Program-made: the position numbers and the translations under genes | Assembly (NCBI GenBank): GCA_030145715.1 | Contig: JAIXHQ010000003.1 | Location: forward strand, 62,001-126,000 | DNA from: Sphingopyxis sp. | Lineage (GTDB): Bacteria; Pseudomonadota; Alphaproteobacteria; Sphingomonadales; Sphingomonadaceae | Length of the DNA stretch: 64,000 nucleotides | Direction of reading: 5' to 3' | Part shown: positions 59,438-64,000 of the stretch, one piece after another | Position numbering within the stretch: the stretch's first letter is position 1 | Layout: each line of letters opens with the position of its first letter | Notes under the pieces: model-generated | The model's input: the letters and a program-made list of their open reading frames with translations, nothing else | Database searches by the model: none | What the model was told of the DNA's origin: nothing

Positions 59438-60939
59438 ATATAGGGCACCCGCGCAAACAATTTGCGTTCCCATTGGCGCGGATCGTCCTCGACGCGGCTG
59501 ACGCGGTCAAAGATCATCGTCTGTCGCCTGACCAGATCATAGGTCGGCCACCCCGGATCGCCAGTGCGCGCAAAGCGGACAAAGGCGCCCATCACTCGCT
59601 CGCTCATCGCCCGCCGCGCGGGATCCCCACCGGGCATCGTCCCGAAAGCAAGCCCGATGTCATCGCCGTGCTGAGCCTGTTCGAAATCGAACTGATAGAC
59701 GAACGCCGGATGCCCGGCACGCGCACGCGCCTCCGCTTCCTCCACCTGTCCGCGCCAACTGCGCGCCGCCGTGACGATGCGGTGGAACAGGTCGAGCGGC
59801 GCGGCGTCGGGATAGCGGGCACGGAACCGTTCGACCACCCATGCCGGCGCGATGTCGATCCGCATTTCGGGCGCAATGCGCGCCGCGAGATTGTCGAAAT
59901 CAAGCCCGGCCAATTGTTTGCCGTGGGGGGCATAAAAGGCGCGCGTTTCCATAACCATATTGCCGAGCATCATCGGAATATCGAGCGACTGCGGCGCCGC
60001 ATCGGGCCAGAACGGGTGTCGCGTCAGGTGCGTCATGTCGAGCACCGGTCCCATATAGATGCCACCGCCAAGGATCGGATCGGTTGCCGACAGCGCGGCG
60101 ACCATCCGTTCGACCGGCGCTGTCGCGGGGTCGACGCCGGTCCCGAGCCGGTCCAGAAAGGCCGCTGCCCGCCGCGCCGCGTTGATCGGGCCCGAAGCGG
60201 TCACCTGTTGCCCGCTCATCGTGATCGCCTTGTGGAAAAGGCCGCGCGCCGGCGCCATCGCCATCAGCGTCGCGATTTTCGCGCCGCCGCCCGACTGGCC
60301 GAACAGGGTGACATTGCCGGGGTCGCCGCCAAAGGCCGCGATATTCCGCTGAACCCATTGAAGCGCGGCGATCAGGTCGAGTTGGCCCGCGTTGCCGCTG
60401 TCGGGAAAACGCGGATCGCGCGCAGCGAGATAGAGATAGCCAAGAGCGTTCAGCCGATGATTGACCGTGACGACGACGACGTCGCCGCGGGCGGCCAGCC
60501 GCGCGCCGTCGTTGATCGGGTCGGTCACCGACCCGGTCGAATAAGCGCCGCCGTGAAAATAGACCATCACCGGGCGCTTCGCCGGGGCCGCTGTGCCCGG
60601 CGTCCAAACGTTAAGGAACAGGCAGTCCTCCGACTGCGGGCGGTAACGATCGCCCGGCTGCGGACAGGCGGGACCGAACCGGCCGCCCGCCGCCTGTTCG
60701 GCGCGCCGCACGGAAATCGGCGCCTGGAACCGTGCCGCGCGGGCATAACGGATGCCGGCATAGCAATCGGCACTCACCCGGTCGGCATCCCCACCCCGGC
60801 TGTAATAATCGCCGTCGGGAGCGGTCAGCCGGCGCGGCGCACCATCGCCGCGATCCATCCCGGACGCGGGTCCGGCAGCCGCAAGCGCGATGCCGCCAGC
60901 CAGAACGGCACGGCGGCCGACGCCGTCACCGCCGGACAT
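59422..60939 (-). CDS. Type B carboxylesterase, exported
   Basis: A 505-residue carboxylesterase with a Tat-like signal (GVGRRAVLAGGIALAAAGPASG). The fold is clear: RFGPACPQPGDRYRPQSEDCLFLNVW (in pieces), FHGGAYSTGSVTD, and the nucleophile motif NVTLFGQSGGGAKIA (GQSGG in place of the usual GESAG), with a likely His in FEQAQHGDDIGLAFG. It cleaves ester bonds outside the cytoplasm, maybe pectin methyl or acetyl esters, but the substrate is unknown. The ATG at 60939 overlaps the end of kdgK by 14 bp, so it belongs to the kduI-kduD-kdgK run. An ATG further upstream lies within kdgK and is rejected. Confidence 0.87.
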   Translation of the reverse strand: MSGGDGVGRRAVLAGGIALAAAGPASGMDRGDGAPRRLTAPDGDYYSRGGDADRVSADCYAGIRYARAARFQAPISVRRAEQAAGGRFGPACPQPGDRYRPQSEDCLFLNVWTPGTAAPAKRPVMVYFHGGAYSTGSVTDPINDGARLAARGDVVVVTVNHRLNALGYLYLAARDPRFPDSGNAGQLDLIAALQWVQRNIAAFGGDPGNVTLFGQSGGGAKIATLMAMAPARGLFHKAITMSGQQVTASGPINAARRAAAFLDRLGTGVDPATAPVERMVAALSATDPILGGGIYMGPVLDMTHLTRHPFWPDAAPQSLDIPMMLGNMVMETRAFYAPHGKQLAGLDFDNLAARIAPEMRIDIAPAWVVERFRARYPDAAPLDLFHRIVTAARSWRGQVEEAEARARAGHPAFVYQFDFEQAQHGDDIGLAFGTMPGGDPARRAMSERVMGAFVRFARTGDPGWPTYDLVRRQTMIFDRVSRVEDDPRQWERKLFARVPYIQPGS

Positions 60940-61936
60940 CCAGCCCGCCGGCGTGAAAGGCATCGATGTCGCCCTGGCCAAAGCGGCTGGCATCGCCCGG
61001 CAGCGAATGTTTGAGGCAGGTGAGCGCCAGCCCTGTTTCGGCCATCACCCGCGCATCGCCACCCAACAGATGGGCGTGCAGCACCCCGGCGGCAAAGGCA
61101 TCGCCCGCCCCGATGCGGTCGACGATACCGGTGACGTCGACCTCGTCGGTCTGATGGCTGCCGCTGCGCAGATCGACCCGCGCCGCGATGCGGTTATGAT
61201 CGGCGGTGACGACATGGCGCGCGGTCGACGCAATCAGCGCAAGGTTGGGGAAGGCGGCAAATCCCGCCTCCGCCGCTTCGCGCCGCCGCTCGGCGCCTTC
61301 GCCGCTGAAATCCTGTCCCAGCACCAGCGACAGGTCGCGGTGATTGCCGAACAATATGTCGGCGCTGCCGATCAGTTCGGACAGGATCGCGCGCGGATCG
61401 CTGTCCCACGCATCCCACAACATCGCGCGATAATTGCCGTCAAAGCTGACCGGCACGCCGATCCGCCGCGCCGCGCGTGCCGCCGCCAGCGCCGCTTCGG
61501 CCGAGCGCGGGCCGAGCGCGGGGGTGATCCCCGACAGGTGGAGCAGATTTGCACCGGCAAGCAGATGGTCGAAGTCATAGTCTTCGGCGCCGGTCGCCGC
61601 GAAGCTGGACCCAGTGCGGTCATAGACGATTTCCGAGGCCCGCAACCCCGCGCCGACGCTGAGGAAATAAAGCCCCATCCGCCCCGGATGGGGTGTGACG
61701 GCGGCGCAGTCGACGCCCGCGCCGCGCACTGCCGCCACCGCTCCGCGACCCAGAGCATTCGAAGGAACCCGGCTGATCATCGCGCAGGCATGGCCCAGAT
61801 GCGCAAGGCCGATAGCGACATTCGCCTCTGCCCCGCCGACGTGCAGCGACAACGACGGCGACTGCATCAACAGTTCGTTGCCAGACGCGGTCAGGCGGAT
61901 CAGCAATTCGCCGAAAAAAACGAGGCGCGGTGCCAT
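60926..61936 (-). CDS. kdgK: 2-keto-3-deoxygluconate kinase
   Basis: Phosphorylates 2-keto-3-deoxygluconate to the 6-phosphate, ready for Entner-Doudoroff aldolase. The 336-residue PfkB-family protein has GGAEANVAIGLAHLG near the N-terminus, RTGSSFAATGAEDYDF, SFDGNYRAMLWDAWD (the DGN-R substrate site), and the catalytic GIVDRIGAGDAFAAGVLHAHL with Asp in GAGDAF. It follows kduD by 9 bp. It takes the product of both the KduD route and the UxaA route, so it joins the two halves of the locus. Confidence 0.94.
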   Translation of the reverse strand: MAPRLVFFGELLIRLTASGNELLMQSPSLSLHVGGAEANVAIGLAHLGHACAMISRVPSNALGRGAVAAVRGAGVDCAAVTPHPGRMGLYFLSVGAGLRASEIVYDRTGSSFAATGAEDYDFDHLLAGANLLHLSGITPALGPRSAEAALAAARAARRIGVPVSFDGNYRAMLWDAWDSDPRAILSELIGSADILFGNHRDLSLVLGQDFSGEGAERRREAAEAGFAAFPNLALIASTARHVVTADHNRIAARVDLRSGSHQTDEVDVTGIVDRIGAGDAFAAGVLHAHLLGGDARVMAETGLALTCLKHSLPGDASRFGQGDIDAFHAGGLDVRR

Positions 61937-61945
61937 CGCGCGACG

Positions 61946-62701
61946 CTACCGCGCGAGCCAGCCGCCGTCGACGGCGAGAATATGGCCCTGAACATAGTCC
62001 GACGCCGCAGACGCCAGAAAGACTGCCGCGCCGCCGATGTCGGCGGGATCGCCCCAGCGCCCGGCGGGGATACGTTCCATGATCTGCCGGTTGCGCGCTT
62101 CGTCCGATTGCAGCGCGGCGGTGTTGTTCGTCGCGATATAGCCCGGCGCGATCGCGTTGACCTGAACCCCCTTTGCCGCCCATTCGTTCGCGAGCAACTT
62201 GGTCAGCCCGCCGACGCCCGATTTCGAAGCAGTATAGCTTGGTACGCGAATGCCGCCCTGAAAGGTCAGCATCGACGCGATATTGATGATCTTGCCGTTA
62301 CCGCGTGCGATCATGTGGCGGCCGACGCCCTGGCACAGGAAGAACAGGGTCTTGAGATTGGTGTCCATCACCGCGTCCCAATCCTCTTCCGTGAAATCGA
62401 CCGCATCGGCGCGGCGGATAATCCCCGCATTGTTCACGAGAATATCGATGCGGCCATAGGCGCCAAGCACGGCGTCGATGAGCGGCTGTACCGCGCCGAC
62501 GCTCGCCAGGTTGGCGGCGAAATTTTCCCCCCGGCGCCCCAGTTCGCGCACCCGGCGAACCGTGTCGTCGGCAGGCGAGCGGCCTGCGGCGGCGATGTCG
62601 GCCCCCGCCGCGGCGAGCGCGAGTGCAATCCCCTGCCCAATGCCCGTATTGGCGCCGGTGACCAGCGCGACCTTGCCCGAAAGATCGAAGAGCCCCGCCA
62701 T
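61946..62701 (-). CDS. kduD: 2-deoxy-D-gluconate 3-dehydrogenase (KduD)
   Basis: Reduces 2,5-diketo-3-deoxygluconate (DKII) to 2-keto-3-deoxygluconate with NADH. The 251-residue SDR matches KduD length. Motifs: VTGANTGIGQGIALALA, LVNNAGIIRRADAVDFTEEDWD, IINIASMLTFQGGIRVPSYTASKSGVGGLTKLLANEW (in pieces) and IAPGYIATNNTAALQ. The PAGRWGDPADIGGAAVFLAS block is the typical KduD C-terminus. The ATG overlaps the kduI TGA as ATGA. Confidence 0.93.
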   Translation of the reverse strand: MAGLFDLSGKVALVTGANTGIGQGIALALAAAGADIAAAGRSPADDTVRRVRELGRRGENFAANLASVGAVQPLIDAVLGAYGRIDILVNNAGIIRRADAVDFTEEDWDAVMDTNLKTLFFLCQGVGRHMIARGNGKIINIASMLTFQGGIRVPSYTASKSGVGGLTKLLANEWAAKGVQVNAIAPGYIATNNTAALQSDEARNRQIMERIPAGRWGDPADIGGAAVFLASAASDYVQGHILAVDGGWLAR

Positions 62702-63543
62702 CAGGACAACTGACAAATGTCGAGGACGTTCATGTCGGTATAGTCCTGATTCTCACCCGCCATTGCCCAGATGAACGCATAGGATTTCGTGCCCGCGCCC
62801 ATGTGGATCGACCAGGGCGGCGAAATCACCGCTTCCTCGTTCTGCATCACGATATGACGGGTCGCCTCGCCCTCGCCCATGAAATGCATGACACGGTCGG
62901 TATCGACATTGTCGAGTTCGAAATAGAAATAAATCTCGCTGCGGCGTTCGTGGATATGCGGCGGCATGGTGTTCCAGACGCTGCCTTCCTTGAGCACGGT
63001 CAGCCCCATGACAAGCTGGGCGCTGTCGCACACGCCGGGAATGACGAGTTGATAGATGGTGCGCGCATTCGATTCGGCGAGGCTGCCGCGGTCGAGCGCA
63101 TTGGCGTCGGCGATGCCGAGCTTGCGCGTCGCAAATCCCTTGTGCGCCGGACATGACGCCAGATAATAGCGCGCGCCCTCACCCGCGAAGCTGACGTCCT
63201 TTGCGCCCATCGTGACATAGAGGCAGTCCTTGTTGCCAAGCGTATAGCTCTCCCCATCGACGGTGACGGTGCCTTCAACCGACGAGACATTGACGATCGC
63301 GAGTTCGCGGCGCTCAAGGAACGGGTGGCCCGCGGCCGAGGGCGGTTCGCTCTGCGTCGGCAACTTGACCGGCGCCGAACCGACGGCGACCCCGCCGATC
63401 ACGAAACGGTCGGCGTGGGTATAGTTGAGGACGCATTCGCCGGTACGAAACAGGTTCTGGATGAGGTAGCGGTCGCGCAGTTCCGCGTTCGACGCCTCTT
63501 CCATCATCACGGGATGGGTAGCGTAATAGGTCTTGGAAAACAT
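62701..63543 (-). CDS. kduI: 5-dehydro-4-deoxy-D-glucuronate isomerase
   Basis: Isomerises 5-keto-4-deoxyuronate, formed from unsaturated galacturonate, to DKII. The 280-residue protein matches E. coli KduI in length. The cupin motif [18 protein letters not shown] supplies two His and a Glu for the metal, and [18 protein letters not shown] gives the last His. The N-terminal [24 protein letters not shown] (in pieces) is typical. ATG at 63543 has GAGG about 9 bases before it; ATG at 63552 is possible. It heads the leftward operon under the ACCGGT sites. Confidence 0.95.
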   Translation of the reverse strand: MFSKTYYATHPVMMEEASNAELRDRYLIQNLFRTGECVLNYTHADRFVIGGVAVGSAPVKLPTQSEPPSAAGHPFLERRELAIVNVSSVEGTVTVDGESYTLGNKDCLYVTMGAKDVSFAGEGARYYLASCPAHKGFATRKLGIADANALDRGSLAESNARTIYQLVIPGVCDSAQLVMGLTVLKEGSVWNTMPPHIHERRSEIYFYFELDNVDTDRVMHFMGEGEATRHIVMQNEEAVISPPWSIHMGAGTKSYAFIWAMAGENQDYTDMNVLDICQLS

Positions 63544-63595
63544 CGGTGGCATCCTCGCTTCAGATTTCTGGCTTGCCGCCTTGCTAGATTTGATG

Positions 63596-63608
63596 GTAAC
63601 CGGTGTCA
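63596..63608. promoter_or_regulatory. ACCGGT operator upstream of kduI (GTAACCGGTGTCA)
   Basis: A third exact copy of the 13-mer, 52 bp upstream of the kduI ATG and about 106 bp before the divergent lacI gene. A further palindrome AAGGGT-TGTC-ACCCTT (63608-63623) follows it directly. Confidence 0.75.
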
Positions 63609-63628
63609 AGGGTTGTCACCCTTCCCAG

Positions 63629-63638
63629 CAACCGGTTG
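63629..63638. promoter_or_regulatory. CAACCGGTTG palindrome between kduI and lacI
   Basis: A perfect 10-bp palindrome with the ACCGGT core. Its centre is 32 bp from the centre of the 63,596 site, about three helical turns on the same DNA face. This spacing suits cooperative binding or autoregulation of the lacI gene. Confidence 0.6.
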
Positions 63639-63714
63639 ATTTTACCGTTACGAGCAGCCATCAGAGGAAAAAGGCGGGGTCGGCCTTGGCCGCACTCGCA
63701 GAGGAAAGACGAAT

Positions 63715-64000
63715 ATGGCGGCACAGGACAGCGGGCCGGGAGGCAAACAGCCTACGATCAACGATGTGGCGGCGCTGGCGGGCGTTTCGAAAAAGACGGT
63801 GAGCCGGGTCATCAACCGGTCGCAATTCCTGACCGACAAGACTCGCGCGGCAGTCGAACAGGCGATCGAGCAACTGGGCTTCGTTCCCAATCCACAGGCC
63901 CGCGCGCTTGCTTTTCGCCGCAATTTCCTGATCGCGCTGCTTCACGACAATCCGAACGCCCAGACAGTGCTCAATTTCCAGCGCGGTGTGCTCGACGCGA
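63715..64000 (+). CDS. LacI family transcriptional regulator, cut by window end
   Basis: The first 95 residues of a LacI regulator. The helix-turn-helix block PTINDVAALAGVSKKTVSRVINR (about 13-35, in pieces) and the hinge VPNPQARALAFRRNFLIALL are complete, and the periplasmic-binding effector domain starts at HDNPNAQ. AGGAAA lies about 9 bases before the ATG. It diverges from kduI and adjoins the ACCGGT sites, so it is the likely repressor of the pectin/hexuronate genes, with 2-keto-3-deoxygluconate or a related acid as a plausible inducer. The rest lies outside the window. Confidence 0.92.
   Translation, partial: MAAQDSGPGGKQPTINDVAALAGVSKKTVSRVINRSQFLTDKTRAAVEQAIEQLGFVPNPQARALAFRRNFLIALLHDNPNAQTVLNFQRGVLDA

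Noticed and set aside
8030-61140. Other ACCGGT hexamers, for example near 8034, 42231, 44324, 57460 and 61127
   Set aside because: They lie inside coding sequence and lack the wider GTAACCGGTGTCA or palindromic context, so they are treated as chance matches.
58852-62713. Two long rightward open frames opposite the esterase, kdgK and kduD genes
   Set aside because: They are shadows of well-supported genes on the other strand and carry no domain, start site or plausible composition.

Overview
The window is high-GC, gene-dense DNA of a sphingomonad-type alphaproteobacterium. Sphingopyxis or a close relative is the best guess. This rests on the hom-glpX order, the TonB-Xanth-Caul type receptor, the codon choice, and intergenic palindromes of the kind common in sphingomonad genomes. 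No rRNA, tRNA, CRISPR, transposase or phage gene was seen. Genes are packed with many 4-bp start/stop overlaps, several using GTG or TTG starts, and no gap exceeds 300 bp.

Region 1 (1-22,700) is core metabolism and housekeeping: homoserine dehydrogenase, class II fructose-1,6-bisphosphatase, a CBS/DUF21 membrane protein, an OmpA-like lipoprotein, a leftward run of queuosine-precursor transporter, argB, YggT, folD, lipoprotein and MarC protein, an S9 peptidase, a NupC-type nucleoside transporter, 3-hydroxybutyryl-CoA dehydrogenase, the ergothioneine genes egtB and egtD, a PduO-type adenosyltransferase, a HIG1 protein, gluQRS, an HNH endonuclease and ppc.

Region 2 (22,700-46,200) is acyl-CoA catabolism. 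The rightward run at 26,189-37,005 carries an acyl-CoA dehydrogenase and a phosphotransferase. Their sequences match the two halves of ACAD10/11 (LvaC and LvaA in levulinate catabolism), so a 4-hydroxyacyl-CoA pathway with a phosphorylated intermediate is likely. An operator-like inverted repeat (TTTACGTAAACGTAAA) precedes it, and a degenerate copy lies between divergent genes upstream. A leftward run from mmsA (45,130) to mmsB (37,222) encodes all the valine/isobutyryl-CoA steps. It is interrupted by three envelope genes and contains a small two-helix membrane protein gene broken by an in-frame TAG. A divergent LysR gene with two operator-like inverted repeats flanks mmsA.

Region 3 (46,200-64,000) is a pectin and hexuronate utilisation locus: two secreted pectate lyases, a TonB receptor, two esterases with Tat-like signals, kduI-kduD-kdgK, uxaC, a UxuB-type reductase, uxaA, an ExuT-like transporter, an MhpD-type hydratase and a LacI regulator cut by the window end. 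The 13-mer GTAACCGGTGTCA occurs upstream of the TonB receptor, a pectate lyase and kduI. Related ACCGGT palindromes lie at uxaA and beside the lacI gene, which outlines a local LacI regulon.
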